NCBI GenBank assembly: GCA_020723255.1
Contig: DYJH01000009.1
Coordinates: forward strand, 1-42,257
Direction of reading: 5' to 3'
Origin: Desulfonema limicola
GTDB taxonomy: Bacteria; Desulfobacterota; Desulfobacteria; Desulfobacterales; RPRI01
DNA: 42,257 bases
Positions 8,250 through 17,748 of this stretch are shown here, one piece after another. The notes below the pieces were generated by a model, which saw only the letters and a program-made list of their open reading frames with translations, did no database searches and had not been told where the DNA came from. Position 1 is the stretch's first letter. Every line of letters starts with the position of its first letter. The position numbers and the translations under genes were made by a program.

Positions 8250-10482
8250 ATATTCTTTGGTTTTAATGCTGTTGTTGATGGTATGGTCACCTGGGCTTTT
8301 GCTTGCTAACGCACAGAGCAAGGATGAGTTCAGAGAGGACGGGATGTTATGCTCACCTGCTCTCGCACAGAAGCTCATTAATTCAATCAGGAACAAACTG
8401 CCGGAAATGGATACCCGGTTGCTCAATCTAAATACTCGGGGTATGGATATTTCATATCCGCTTGTCACCTATACTACGATTAAGGAATTCGTTGAGTTTG
8501 AACAGCAAGACATACGCGACGGACAAATTGCGAGAGCAATAGATGAGGCTAAAGAAACTGCCGTGATGATGTCAAGGCTCAACAGGCAACTTCAAGATGC
8601 TGCTGAGGGCAGATTGCGGTTTCCGGATGTGCCCAAATGGACGGGCGAGGAACGGCCTGTAGTAAAGGGCAGTTCATTCATAGGTCCGGCACGTTCGGGC
8701 ATGGATAGCAAAACGGTGCTTCGTCCCATTTTTTTCACAGGTTATGGCCACTTCAACCAGGCCAGAAAAGATATTGAGAAGTTTTCAAAATATGGCATCA
8801 ACATCATCCAGCTTGAGATCGGACCTAATTCAATCTTTCCTGTGGGAGAAACCGCTGATATCAGACAGGCGGAGCCAATTATCGACGCGCTCAAACGCGC
8901 TGAGAAGTCCGGCGTGGCCATCAATTTGCTTATTAGTCCGCACTATATGCCAGGGTGGGCGCTGGAGAAGCATCCTGAGCTGAAAGTGAGACGAACCGGG
9001 TTTATCCGGTACTGCCTTCACGCTCCAAGCGGTTTGAAGATACTTACGGACTTCATTGATGTCCTGATGCCGTTGATTAAAGACAGCCCGGCGCTTCATA
9101 GTATTTGTCTTTCAAATGAGCCGCAAAATATTGAGAAGCCATGCAAGTATGTTGTTCCTTTCTGGATCGAATGGCTGAAGAAGCGGCACGGTGACATTGC
9201 CACGCTAAACCGCCGCTGGGGGGCTTCATATGAATCATTTGACAAGGTCGATGTCCCCGATCCATACAGTTCCGGTTTTGACTCGCCGCCCGGGCGATGG
9301 GTTGATTATGTACGTTTCAACCAGGAGTTCTTCGCTGCCTGGCACGAGAAGCTTGCGGCTGCTATTCATAGACACGCTCCTGACTTGCCCGTTCATGCGA
9401 AAGCCATGGATGGGGCAATTATACCGGCCGGCAAGGATGTATTGTCCGGAGTTGACCCGTATTTGTTCGCCAGGTTCAGCCAAATCAATGGGAATGACGG
9501 TGCAAGAAGATACACTTTCGGCAGTGGTTCATATGCGCAAGGTTGGGTTATGAGTTCACTGGTCAATGACCTGCAGCGCTCCGTTAAAAACGTTCCGGTC
9601 TTTAATTCGGAAAACCATATAATTGCGGACAGAGATCTGCGGTATATTCCGCCGGAACATGTACGGACGGCGTTGTGGCAGTCAGCTATACATGGCCAGA
9701 GCGCAACGACTATCTGGGTATGGGAGCGGACAAACAACCCTTCGAGCGATTTCTCAGGCAGCATACTGCATAGACCGTTGTGCGTCGAAGCCGTCGGATT
9801 ACTAAACCTCGATCTAAACCGCGCTGCAATGGAAATCACGGCGATACAGCAGGCCAGTCCCGATGTTCATCTCCTGTTTTCTACCACTGCTTTCGTGGAG
9901 GATGGAGATGACTATCGTAATTGCCTGATTAGATCATATGAGGCTCTTTTGTTCTCTGGCCTGAATATCGGTTTTGTGACTGAGAGGCAGCTTGAGGAAG
10001 GAACAGCCCCCAAGTTCCGAATATTGATTATTCCCAACGTTAGACATGTTTCCGACAAAGCATACTCTGTTTTGGCAAGGGCTCAGGGCCGCACGGTGAT
10101 TCTTGGCGGCGATGAAGTACTAGTCAATGAATATGGCGAGAGGTTTTCGGAAAGGCTTAAATGCGATAGAATTCCATACAGTGGCGGTGCAGGACAGTCA
10201 ATTTACGGTCTTTTTGCACCCAAACTCAAGGTGTGGAACATTTTACCCGAAGTAACTGTAACCGATTCCAACGGGAAGCCGGTGTGGGGCGTAGAGTGGA
10301 AAGTCGCAAAACAAGGACGCGAATACATTGTTAATATATGTAATTACCTGAACACATCCGTAAAGGTGAAAATCTCCCTTGCCGGGAGACAGGCCGTTAG
10401 CGCTGACGTATTAGAAAAGAAACCGTGCCTTTCCACCTTTAAACTATTGCCTCTGGAAACACGGTTGTTGCGGATTATATGA
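8242..10482 (+). CDS. Secreted GH42-like (clan GH-A) glycoside hydrolase
   Basis: Translation probably starts at TTG 8242, with GAGAGGT at 8231-8237 just upstream. Residues 1-25 form a signal peptide (SLVLMLLLMVWSPGLLLANA). The 746-residue product has a (beta/alpha)8 catalytic domain from about residue 155: PIFFTGYGHFNQARKDIEKF leads into the first strands. The acid/base is E293 in CLSNEPQ and the likely nucleophile is E457 in FNSENH, both placed as in GH42 and related beta-galactosidase-type enzymes. A Rossmann-like trimerisation domain (about 545-650) and a small C-terminal beta domain follow. Base composition is clearly richer in GC than the preceding wzy-like gene. Trimming or modifying the exported polysaccharide in the periplasm is an inference. 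Confidence 0.75.
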   Translation: MSKYSLVLMLLLMVWSPGLLLANAQSKDEFREDGMLCSPALAQKLINSIRNKLPEMDTRLLNLNTRGMDISYPLVTYTTIKEFVEFEQQDIRDGQIARAIDEAKETAVMMSRLNRQLQDAAEGRLRFPDVPKWTGEERPVVKGSSFIGPARSGMDSKTVLRPIFFTGYGHFNQARKDIEKFSKYGINIIQLEIGPNSIFPVGETADIRQAEPIIDALKRAEKSGVAINLLISPHYMPGWALEKHPELKVRRTGFIRYCLHAPSGLKILTDFIDVLMPLIKDSPALHSICLSNEPQNIEKPCKYVVPFWIEWLKKRHGDIATLNRRWGASYESFDKVDVPDPYSSGFDSPPGRWVDYVRFNQEFFAAWHEKLAAAIHRHAPDLPVHAKAMDGAIIPAGKDVLSGVDPYLFARFSQINGNDGARRYTFGSGSYAQGWVMSSLVNDLQRSVKNVPVFNSENHIIADRDLRYIPPEHVRTALWQSAIHGQSATTIWVWERTNNPSSDFSGSILHRPLCVEAVGLLNLDLNRAAMEITAIQQASPDVHLLFSTTAFVEDGDDYRNCLIRSYEALLFSGLNIGFVTERQLEEGTAPKFRILIIPNVRHVSDKAYSVLARAQGRTVILGGDEVLVNEYGERFSERLKCDRIPYSGGAGQSIYGLFAPKLKVWNILPEVTVTDSNGKPVWGVEWKVAKQGREYIVNICNYLNTSVKVKISLAGRQAVSADVLEKKPCLSTFKLLPLETRLLRII

Positions 10483-10531
10483 CCTGAGGCTTCATCTATA
10501 TTGTCATAATTACGATACAAATTTTTAAGAC

Positions 10532-11530
10532 ATGAATATTTTCTTTGATCATAGATGGGCGGGAGACCATGGCATCGGCCGGGTCACCCGGATGTTAGAC
10601 TCGCGTCTCTGTCTGCCGCATCTGAATATTTCCGGCAAACCGTCATCGCCTGCTGAGCCTTTAAGGCTTCTCTTTGCGATGTTGAAATTGCCTAAAGATT
10701 CGGCTGTTTTCAGCCCCGGCTATAATGCGCCGCTTTTTATGGTCCGTCCCTATATTTTTATCATTCATGACTTGAGCCATATTGATTGTCCGGAAAACAA
10801 TAGTTTTTTAAAAAAATTATATTATTATGTTATCATGCGTAAGGCGTGTCATTCCGCATTTCGTGTTCTAACAGTTTCTGAATTTTCGCGCCAAAGGATT
10901 ATTTCGTGGGCAAAGTTGCCTGCGGAGCATGTAGTAAATATTGGCAATGGTGTTGATGTTTGCTATAGACAGGACATTGAGCCCCACAGCCCTGGATACA
11001 AATATCTGTTGTGTGTCGGCAATCGTAAGGCTCATAAAAATGAAGAAAGAATACTGGAAGCTTTTGCAAGATCAAAAATTGATTTTGACATTCGTCTGAT
11101 ACTTACAGGTAATCCAAGCGATAAATTAATATCATTATCCAGGAAATTGAATGTTAGTAACCGTGTCGTTTTTTTAGGACGAGTTCCTGAGAATGATTTG
11201 CCGGGTCTGTACCGGGGGGCTTTGGCATTGGTGTTTCCTTCTTTGTATGAGGGGTTTGGCTTGCCGGTAGTTGAGGCTATGGCCTGCGGTACGCCGGTGC
11301 TTGCTTCAAATTCAACATCGATGCCGGAAGTTGCCGGTGATGCCGCACTGCTCGTTGATCCAATGTCTGTAGAACTGATAAAGACAGGTATTGAGCATAT
11401 CTGTTCAGATTCCGTGCTGCGTCAGAAATTGCAGGAAAAAGGTTTACAGAGGGTAAAGTTGTTCAACTGGGATGATGTTACAAATAGAGTTAAGGCTGTT
11501 ATTAACCAAATGGAAATGGAATTATTATAG
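10532..11530 (+). CDS. GT4-family glycosyltransferase (GT-B fold)
   Basis: The 332-residue protein shows the C-terminal GT4 signature [21 protein letters not shown] near residue 232 and the donor-binding [21 protein letters not shown] near residue 155. HDLSH at residue 77 and [10 protein letters not shown] near residue 115 fit the N-terminal half. Mannosyltransferase-B-like proteins have this layout, so a GDP-mannose or UDP-sugar donor is plausible but not proven. A 49-base gap separates it from the glycosidase gene. It is followed after 43 bases by a second GT4 gene. Confidence 0.88.
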   Translation: MNIFFDHRWAGDHGIGRVTRMLDSRLCLPHLNISGKPSSPAEPLRLLFAMLKLPKDSAVFSPGYNAPLFMVRPYIFIIHDLSHIDCPENNSFLKKLYYYVIMRKACHSAFRVLTVSEFSRQRIISWAKLPAEHVVNIGNGVDVCYRQDIEPHSPGYKYLLCVGNRKAHKNEERILEAFARSKIDFDIRLILTGNPSDKLISLSRKLNVSNRVVFLGRVPENDLPGLYRGALALVFPSLYEGFGLPVVEAMACGTPVLASNSTSMPEVAGDAALLVDPMSVELIKTGIEHICSDSVLRQKLQEKGLQRVKLFNWDDVTNRVKAVINQMEMELL

Positions 11531-11573
11531 TAAAATCAGCACAGAAGAAGATGCAAAAAAAATTCTTGGGGGA

Positions 11574-12713
11574 ATGATGCGTGTTGCCTTAGTCCACGAG
11601 TGGTTGGTTGATTATTCCGGCTCTGAAAGAGTCCTTGAACAAATCTTAAATGTTTTCCCTGAGGCCGATCTATTTGCACTTGTGGAATTTCTGCCTCCTA
11701 ATCTTAAATCATTTATCCAAAACAAATCCGTGAAGACGTCTTTTATTCAAAAACTTCCTTTTGCCAAAAAGAAATATCGCGCCTATTTGCCGTTGATGCC
11801 GCTGGCTGTCGAGCAGTTTGACGTTTCAGGATACGATCTCATTATTTCCAGTTCCCATGCTGTGGCCAAAGGCGTTCTCACTGGTCCCGACCAACTGCAC
11901 ATCTCGTGTGTGTGTTCTCCAATGCGCTACGCATGGGATCTCCAACACCAGTATTTACATGAATCAGGCCTTGATAAAGGATTAAAGGGCTGGTTGGCCA
12001 AATGGATGCTTCATAAAATTCGATTATGGGATGTTCGAACAGCCAATGGTGTTGACGCCTTTGCTGCAATTTCAAAATTTATTGCTCGGCGTATTTATAA
12101 GGTGTATGGAAGGGATGCGACAGTCATATATCCGCCCGTTGATGTGTCGGCATTTACGCTAAAAGAGAAAAAAGAGGATTTTTATCTGACAGCATCTCGC
12201 ATGGTACCTTATAAGAAGGTCGATTTAATCGTTGAAGCATTTTCAAGAATGCCGGAGAAAAAATTGGTTGTCATAGGCAATGGCCCTGATTTTAAAAAGG
12301 TCAAAGCCAAGGCGGGGCAAAATATAACATTTATGGGATTCCTGCCGTTCGAAGGGTTAAGGGATTATATGCAACGCGCCAAAGCCTTTGTTTTTGCTGC
12401 AGAAGAGGATTTTGGCATTATTCCTGTTGAAGCGCAAGCGTGCGGTACGCCTGTTATTGCCTACGGCAAAGGAGGCGCTTTAGAAACCATTTGCGGCTTA
12501 GATAATGAAAATCCCACAGGATTGTTTTTTCACGAACAAACGATTGATTCATTGATTGAAGCGGTTAGCCGTTTTGAGCAAGCATCTGATAAATTTAATC
12601 CTTCCGTTTGCCGTCAAAATGCAGTTCGCTTTTCCCCGGAAAGATTTCGAAATGAATTTTCAGCTTTTGTTGAAAAAGAATGGGAGATATTTCAAAATAA
12701 ATTAAAATCATGA
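11574..12713 (+). CDS. GT4-family glycosyltransferase, WbaZ-like mannosyltransferase
   Basis: The reading frame extends back to 11472, but the conserved N-terminus MRVALVHEWLVDYSGSERV begins at ATG 11574 or 11577, after a G-rich stretch. The 379-residue product has AGGAER-like SGSERV, then the long segment around SPMRYAWDLQHQYL near residue 120 that is typical of the WbaZ branch. The GT4 donor site lies near residues 280-300 (FAAEEDFGIIPVEAQACGTP). Enzymes of this branch usually use GDP-mannose for O-antigen or colanic-type repeat units. The stop overlaps the next start as ATGA at 12710-12713, which implies translational coupling. Confidence 0.85.
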   Translation: MMRVALVHEWLVDYSGSERVLEQILNVFPEADLFALVEFLPPNLKSFIQNKSVKTSFIQKLPFAKKKYRAYLPLMPLAVEQFDVSGYDLIISSSHAVAKGVLTGPDQLHISCVCSPMRYAWDLQHQYLHESGLDKGLKGWLAKWMLHKIRLWDVRTANGVDAFAAISKFIARRIYKVYGRDATVIYPPVDVSAFTLKEKKEDFYLTASRMVPYKKVDLIVEAFSRMPEKKLVVIGNGPDFKKVKAKAGQNITFMGFLPFEGLRDYMQRAKAFVFAAEEDFGIIPVEAQACGTPVIAYGKGGALETICGLDNENPTGLFFHEQTIDSLIEAVSRFEQASDKFNPSVCRQNAVRFSPERFRNEFSAFVEKEWEIFQNKLKS

Positions 12714-13714
12714 TATCAAGTAATCAATTACAAAATGAAGCAAATCAACGTTTCGTTATCTTTGGCGGCGCTGGCTTCATAGGCAGCCACATGGTAAGAA
12801 ACCTAAGAAACAGAGGCGTTCGGGAGATAGTTGTAGCAGACATTGCAGATAATATTAATTCTAACTACTTTGATATCAAATATAAAATATGTGATGTTCG
12901 TAATAAAATTTCGTCCGATTTAATTACCGGTCCTTCGGTCGTAATTAATTTGGCTGCTGTTCATCGCACTCCCGGCCACGAGGATCATGAATATTTTGAA
13001 ACAAATGTCAACGGGGCAAAAAATGTTGTGGATTTTTGCGAAAGAACCGGATCATCCGCTCTGTGGTTTACAAGCTCTATTTCTGTCTATGGTCAAACTG
13101 AAGAGCCAAGATATGAAGATTCGGACTTGAAACCTGAATCTGCATATGGGATGTCAAAGCAGCAGGCGGAAACCATTTATAGAGAATGGTGCGAAAAAGA
13201 ACCGGGGAGAAAACTCTTGATCGCAAGACCGGCTGTAGTATTCGGCGCCGGAGAAAATGGAAATTTTACACGATTGGCAAACGCCCTCAAAAAAGGCCTT
13301 TTTGTATTTCCGGGCAGAACAGATACAATAAAAGGATGTGGCTACGTTGAAGATTTGATCGGCAGCTTCTTCTTCATGCAGGGACAACCTGAACAATACA
13401 TTCTTTATAATTACTGTTATCCTGTACCTTACACTATAAAAGATATATGCGATGCATTTGTAAAGACTGCCGGTCTTCGTCGTCCGTTAGGAACTGTACC
13501 TCTGTCCTTGATGGTGAATTTAGCAAAGGCATTCCAATTTATTAATTCCGTCGGCTTAAAAAACGGTATTCATCCTGCGCGTATTTATAAACTCATCCGC
13601 TCAACCTATATTATTCCCGGCGAACTCATGAAACGCGGTTATACATATCAGACTGATATTGAGGAAGGATTGAGGCGCTGGCTGGAAGATGAACCTAAAG
13701 GCAAATTTGTATAA
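12710..13714 (+). CDS. Extended SDR NAD-dependent nucleotide-sugar epimerase/dehydratase
   Basis: This 334-residue Rossmann protein has the dinucleotide loop FGGAGFIGSH near residues 18-27, an acidic D41 (VVADI) that favours NAD, the catalytic serine in FTSSISVYG near residue 122 and the YxxxK pair in YGMSK near residue 145. The family covers UDP-glucose 4-epimerases, dTDP-glucose dehydratases and related enzymes. The exact reaction cannot be fixed here. Its place between a GT4 gene and the initiating transferase indicates supply or editing of a nucleotide sugar, or of a lipid-linked sugar, for this locus. Confidence 0.85.
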   Translation: MISSNQLQNEANQRFVIFGGAGFIGSHMVRNLRNRGVREIVVADIADNINSNYFDIKYKICDVRNKISSDLITGPSVVINLAAVHRTPGHEDHEYFETNVNGAKNVVDFCERTGSSALWFTSSISVYGQTEEPRYEDSDLKPESAYGMSKQQAETIYREWCEKEPGRKLLIARPAVVFGAGENGNFTRLANALKKGLFVFPGRTDTIKGCGYVEDLIGSFFFMQGQPEQYILYNYCYPVPYTIKDICDAFVKTAGLRRPLGTVPLSLMVNLAKAFQFINSVGLKNGIHPARIYKLIRSTYIIPGELMKRGYTYQTDIEEGLRRWLEDEPKGKFV

Positions 13715-13751
13715 TACAACAAGTTTTTTTATTTAAAAGCAACCAGTATAG

Positions 13752-15164
13752 ATGAATTTTCTAAAAAAACACGCTCAGCTTATTAATATTGTCCAAAGGA
13801 TCATAGATATATTTATCCTGTTGATCATTACCCGGCTTGTAGGGGAAAAATACGGATCAGCAGAATTGACAAAAGTATTTGCTATATATGGAAGTTCACT
13901 TATGGCTGTTGTTTTTTCTTTGTCCGGCGTTTACAAATCCTGGAGAGAAACTCCATTTATAACTCAGTTTAGAGTTCTTCTTTTTGCCTGGTTTTTGGTT
14001 CTCATTATATTCAATACCATTATTCTGCTTTTGAGCAACGAAGAGCAAATGGCCGTTTTATGGCCTTTTGCTCTTTTCCGGGCTCACGAATTTATATATT
14101 GGTCTTTATTTGTATTTATGGGATTAACTATTGAAAGGCTGTTTGTTAAAATTGCGCTTAATGCTGTCAGAAAAAAAGGCTATAATCAACGTTTCGCTGT
14201 TATTGTTGGCGCAGATGAATTAGGCAGGAAAGTAGCTGGTACTTTAACAGAGAATTCCTGGTTGGGAATTATTGTCAGTTGTTTTTTTGATGATGACCCT
14301 GAAAAAACAGATAAAATTATTGGCGGAGTCAAAGTTGTCGGTAAACTGACTGATCTTGTGCCTTATGTTGAGAAGAATAAAATTGATATGGTTTATATTG
14401 CATTGCCTATAGCTTATGAATTGGGCATCAGAAAAGTGATAGCCAATCTCTGTGAAACAACCGCTACTGTTTATCTGGTGCCGGATGTATTCAACATTAC
14501 GCTTCTCAGACTTCGCCTTGTCGAAATCGCAGGACTGCCGGTAATTAATCTTAACGATACACCCTGCTCCGGAATAAACTATATTTTTAAATGGCTTGAA
14601 GATAAAATTTTAGCTTCAATCATTTTAATTGCGATATCCCCTTTTATGCTTTTAATCGCCATTGTAATAAAACTTACATCTCCAGGGCCGGTTATATTTA
14701 CACAGAGAAGATACGGAATAAATGGCGAGAATATAATTATATATAAATTCAGAACTATGACAGTTTGTGAAGACGGAGCAAATATTTTGCAGGCTTCAAG
14801 AAGTGATCAACGGGTGACAAGAATCGGTTGTTTTCTTCGCAGAACATCTCTGGATGAGCTGCCTCAATTTATAAATGTACTGAATGGAAGTATGTCCATA
14901 GTAGGGCCAAGGCCCCATGCGGTTGCCCATAATGAGCAATACCGCAAGTTGATTGAATCTTACATGCTAAGGCATAAAATGAAACCTGGAATTACAGGAT
15001 GGGCGCAAATTAACGGTTTCAGAGGAGAGACGGATACATTAGATAAGATGCAAAAAAGAGTTGAATATGATCTTCACTATATAAATAACTGGTCAATCTT
15101 ATTGGATCTTAAGATTATGTTGATGACGATTTTTAAAGGTTTTTCAGGGAAAAATGCATATTGA
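13752..15164 (+). CDS. WcaJ-type undecaprenyl-phosphate sugar phosphotransferase
   Basis: The 470-residue polyprenyl-phosphate hexose-1-phosphate transferase begins with four hydrophobic segments (about 12-125). A CoA-binding-like Rossmann domain follows (VIVGADELGRKVAGTL near residue 150). A re-entrant membrane helix (about 285-310) leads into the catalytic domain with FTQRRYGINGENIIIYKFRTM, RRTSLDELPQFINVLNGSMS and VGPRPHA. These are the hallmarks of the bacterial sugar transferase family that loads the first sugar phosphate onto undecaprenyl phosphate at the inner membrane. It thus starts the repeat unit built by the glycosyltransferases upstream. It is the last gene of the polysaccharide locus, and no clear terminator is visible before hemL. 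Confidence 0.92.
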   Translation: MNFLKKHAQLINIVQRIIDIFILLIITRLVGEKYGSAELTKVFAIYGSSLMAVVFSLSGVYKSWRETPFITQFRVLLFAWFLVLIIFNTIILLLSNEEQMAVLWPFALFRAHEFIYWSLFVFMGLTIERLFVKIALNAVRKKGYNQRFAVIVGADELGRKVAGTLTENSWLGIIVSCFFDDDPEKTDKIIGGVKVVGKLTDLVPYVEKNKIDMVYIALPIAYELGIRKVIANLCETTATVYLVPDVFNITLLRLRLVEIAGLPVINLNDTPCSGINYIFKWLEDKILASIILIAISPFMLLIAIVIKLTSPGPVIFTQRRYGINGENIIIYKFRTMTVCEDGANILQASRSDQRVTRIGCFLRRTSLDELPQFINVLNGSMSIVGPRPHAVAHNEQYRKLIESYMLRHKMKPGITGWAQINGFRGETDTLDKMQKRVEYDLHYINNWSILLDLKIMLMTIFKGFSGKNAY

Positions 15165-15228
15165 AGAAAAAAGATGGACTCGTAAAAAGCAAAATAGTTT
15201 AATATAACGCAAAGGATACAAACACAAT

Positions 15229-16521
15229 TTGAAACGAGAAAATTCCGACAGACTATTTGAAAAGGCAAAAAAGTTAATTCCCGGCGGTGTTAACAGTCCG
15301 GTACGGGCATGCAAATCTGTAAATGCGGAACCGGTTTTCATAAATCGCGCAAACGGATCCAAGATTTTCGATGCGGATGGGAACGAATATATAGATTATA
15401 TAGGTTCATGGGGGCCTATGATTCTTGGCCACAGGCATCCTGCGGTTATTGATGCTATAAATTCTGCCCTGAACAGCGGAACCAGTTACGGAGCTCCTAC
15501 CGGTCTTGAAATCAAGCTTGCTGAATTGATTACAGAAGCTATGCCTTCTGTAGAAATGGTACGTATGGTAAATTCCGGAACCGAAGCAACTATGAGTGCA
15601 ATCCGCCTTGCAAGGGGTTTTACCGGGAAAGATATGATTATAAAATTTGACGGGTGTTATCACGGACATTCCGATGCTTTGCTTGTGGAAGCCGGATCGG
15701 GAGTAGCTACCCTCGGAATTCCGGGAAGTCCCGGAGTGCCGAAGTCTTTTGTCGCAGGAACATTGTCACTTCCTTTCAATGATATTAAGAGCGTTGAAGA
15801 AGCCATGAAAAAACACGGTTCAGAAATTGCCTGTATAATAGTCGAACCTGTTGCCGGCAATATGGGGCTTGTTCTGCCTTGCGATGGATTTTTAGAAACT
15901 TTGAAAAGACTTACTGAAAAACACAACAGTCTTCTTATATTTGACGAAGTAATGACAGGCTTTCGTGTTGCTTACGGAGGGGCTCAGTCTGTTTATGGAA
16001 TTGTGCCTGATTTGACATGTCTGGGGAAAATAATAGGAGGGGGTCTTCCTGTCGGAGCATATGGCGGAAAACGTGAAATAATGGAATATATTGCTCCCCA
16101 AGGGCCGGTTTATCAGGCAGGCACATTATCCGGCAATCCTCTTGCTATGGCAGCCGGAATAGCAACTTTAACCGAGTTAAAAAAAGCTGGCTTTTATGAT
16201 TCGTTAAACGCTGTGTCGGAAAAACTCGGCAATGGACTTTCAAAAGCTGCTGACAAGGCAGGCATAAAAGTTTCCGTAGCAAGATCAGGCTCCATGCTTG
16301 GCATGTTTTTTACGGAAAACAATGTTATTGATTTTGAGAGCGCAAAAAAGAGCGATCTAAAGCTCTTTTCAGCTTATTACAGAAGAATGCTTGAAAAGGG
16401 AATTTATCTTGCTCCTTCACAGTTTGAGGCCCTGTTCGTTTCGTCTGCTCACAATGCAGAAGATATTGAGCAAACTGTTTATGCAGCGGAAAAGGTAATG
16501 GCTGAATTAAAGGATTTTTAG
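15229..16521 (+). CDS. hemL: Glutamate-1-semialdehyde 2,1-aminomutase
   Basis: This 430-residue PLP enzyme converts glutamate-1-semialdehyde to 5-aminolevulinate in the C5 route of tetrapyrrole synthesis. It has the expected length and conserved blocks: [11 protein letters not shown] at residue 18, [14 protein letters not shown] near 140, FDEVMTGFR at 238, and the PLP lysine K267 in [11 protein letters not shown]. The start is TTG 15229, with AAAGGA at 15211-15216. No ATG gives a full N-terminus. The gene follows wcaJ after 64 bases and is directly followed by htpX. Confidence 0.96.
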   Translation: MKRENSDRLFEKAKKLIPGGVNSPVRACKSVNAEPVFINRANGSKIFDADGNEYIDYIGSWGPMILGHRHPAVIDAINSALNSGTSYGAPTGLEIKLAELITEAMPSVEMVRMVNSGTEATMSAIRLARGFTGKDMIIKFDGCYHGHSDALLVEAGSGVATLGIPGSPGVPKSFVAGTLSLPFNDIKSVEEAMKKHGSEIACIIVEPVAGNMGLVLPCDGFLETLKRLTEKHNSLLIFDEVMTGFRVAYGGAQSVYGIVPDLTCLGKIIGGGLPVGAYGGKREIMEYIAPQGPVYQAGTLSGNPLAMAAGIATLTELKKAGFYDSLNAVSEKLGNGLSKAADKAGIKVSVARSGSMLGMFFTENNVIDFESAKKSDLKLFSAYYRRMLEKGIYLAPSQFEALFVSSAHNAEDIEQTVYAAEKVMAELKDF

Positions 16522-16523
16522 CT

Positions 16524-17447
16524 ATGAAAAATAAAATAAAAACCTTGGTGTTGCTTGCAGTATTAACGGCAGTTATTGTCTGGGTGGGTGAGATAATTGG
16601 CGGCACCTATGGGATGGTTATTGCGCTTGTAATTGCGGCAGGAATTAATTTTTTCAGCTACTGGTTTTCAGATAAGATTGTGTTGAAGATGTATAGGGCG
16701 CAGGAAGTTAGTCCAAACGAAGTGCCTCATGTATATGAAACAGTAACAAAACTTACTGTTGTTGCCGGGCTTCCTATGCCGAAGATTTTTTTAATTCCTG
16801 AAGAATCACCCAATGCTTTTGCTACTGGAAGAAACCCTGAACACGCGGTTGTTGCCGTTACAATAGGTCTTGTTAATCTGATGAACAAAGAAGAGTTAGA
16901 AGGTGTTCTTGCTCATGAACTTGCACACATAAAAAATCGCGATATTCTGATAAGTTCGGTTGCTGCAACTATTGCAGGCGCTGTTATGGTTCTTGCCAGA
17001 ATGGCGGGATTTGCTGCTATGTTAGGCGGGCGGAGAAGTGATGACAGCGGTAGCGGAGGAGGCATTATCGGGCTGATACTCATGTCGATTATGGCTCCTA
17101 TCGCAGCTATGATTATACAGATGGCTATGTCCCGCTCCAGAGAGTTTTTGGCTGATTCGACAGGGGCAGGTTTTATAGGCAATCCAAAAGGACTTTCGGG
17201 AGCCCTCACAAAGCTTGAGTCTTATTCCAGAAATCTTCCGATGGATGTAAATCCTTCTACTGCCCATATGTTTATTGTAAATCCTTTATCGGGAAAAAGC
17301 CTGATATATCTTTTTTCAACTCATCCGTCACTGGAAGAGAGAATCCAAAACCTTGGCGGAGGAATCATGGCCGATAAAAACAAGAGAGATTTAAAACCCA
17401 ATAAGGAAGAAGAAGCGGCTAAATCTTTCCGGGATAATCTTTCATGA
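16524..17447 (+). CDS. htpX: M48-family membrane zinc metalloprotease HtpX
   Basis: This 307-residue protein is a homologue of HtpX, a membrane quality-control endopeptidase. Two N-terminal membrane segments (residues about 5-47) precede the zinc motif HELAH at 131-135. Two further hydrophobic segments lie at about 145-165 and 180-200. The third zinc ligand is in SREFLADSTGAG near residue 210. A HPSLEERIQNL motif near 272 is typical of the family. ATG 16524 lies two bases after the hemL stop. No strong terminator follows. Confidence 0.95.
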   Translation: MKNKIKTLVLLAVLTAVIVWVGEIIGGTYGMVIALVIAAGINFFSYWFSDKIVLKMYRAQEVSPNEVPHVYETVTKLTVVAGLPMPKIFLIPEESPNAFATGRNPEHAVVAVTIGLVNLMNKEELEGVLAHELAHIKNRDILISSVAATIAGAVMVLARMAGFAAMLGGRRSDDSGSGGGIIGLILMSIMAPIAAMIIQMAMSRSREFLADSTGAGFIGNPKGLSGALTKLESYSRNLPMDVNPSTAHMFIVNPLSGKSLIYLFSTHPSLEERIQNLGGGIMADKNKRDLKPNKEEEAAKSFRDNLS

Positions 17448-17748
17448 CGGGCTTTTTAAGAGTCTGTTAAATACCGTCTTAAAAAAATATTATGTTATGC
17501 TTAATTATTTTCTTGACACTTAATTTATGATGCTTTAGAGATTTCAGAAGTATAGTTGTGTTTATGAATGGTTTCAGTTAGCTTATTAAACTTGAACAAA
17601 GGCGAGTTTTGGAATTACCTGATGCAATATTTTCTCTTTTGAAAACTAATTTTTACTCTGCCGGAAAGAGTAAATACCTGCCGATATTTTTTTCTTCTCA
17701 ATACTATTTATCCCATATTAATAATAAAATCAAAAAAGGAGTAAACAA
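17448..17748 (+). other. Gene-free stretch between htpX and kamA
   Basis: About 300 bases hold no convincing gene. An AT-rich 9-bp inverted repeat (17453-17461 with 17477-17485) lies just after htpX. TTGACA at 17513-17518 is a possible -35 box, but no well-spaced -10 is evident. A perfect 8-bp inverted repeat follows at 17652-17674. The kamA ribosome binding site AAGGAG lies at 17736-17741. This stretch probably contains the promoter and leader of the kamA cluster. Confidence 0.5.
17652..17674 (+). promoter_or_regulatory. Perfect 8-bp inverted repeat in the kamA leader
   Basis: TTTACTCT (17652-17659) and AGAGTAAA (17667-17674) pair perfectly around a seven-base loop. It lies 75 bases before the kamA start. 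It could be an operator or an RNA hairpin. There is no T-run directly after it, so it is not a standard terminator. Confidence 0.35.

Noticed and set aside
8742-9839. Several overlapping open frames on both strands within the glycosidase gene
   Set aside because: They are composition-driven shadows of the GC-richer GH42-like gene; the main frame has signal peptide and both catalytic motifs.
17448-17748. Lysine riboswitch or other known riboswitch before kamA
   Set aside because: Only a simple 8-bp hairpin is seen; the conserved lysine-riboswitch core and multi-helix junction are not apparent.
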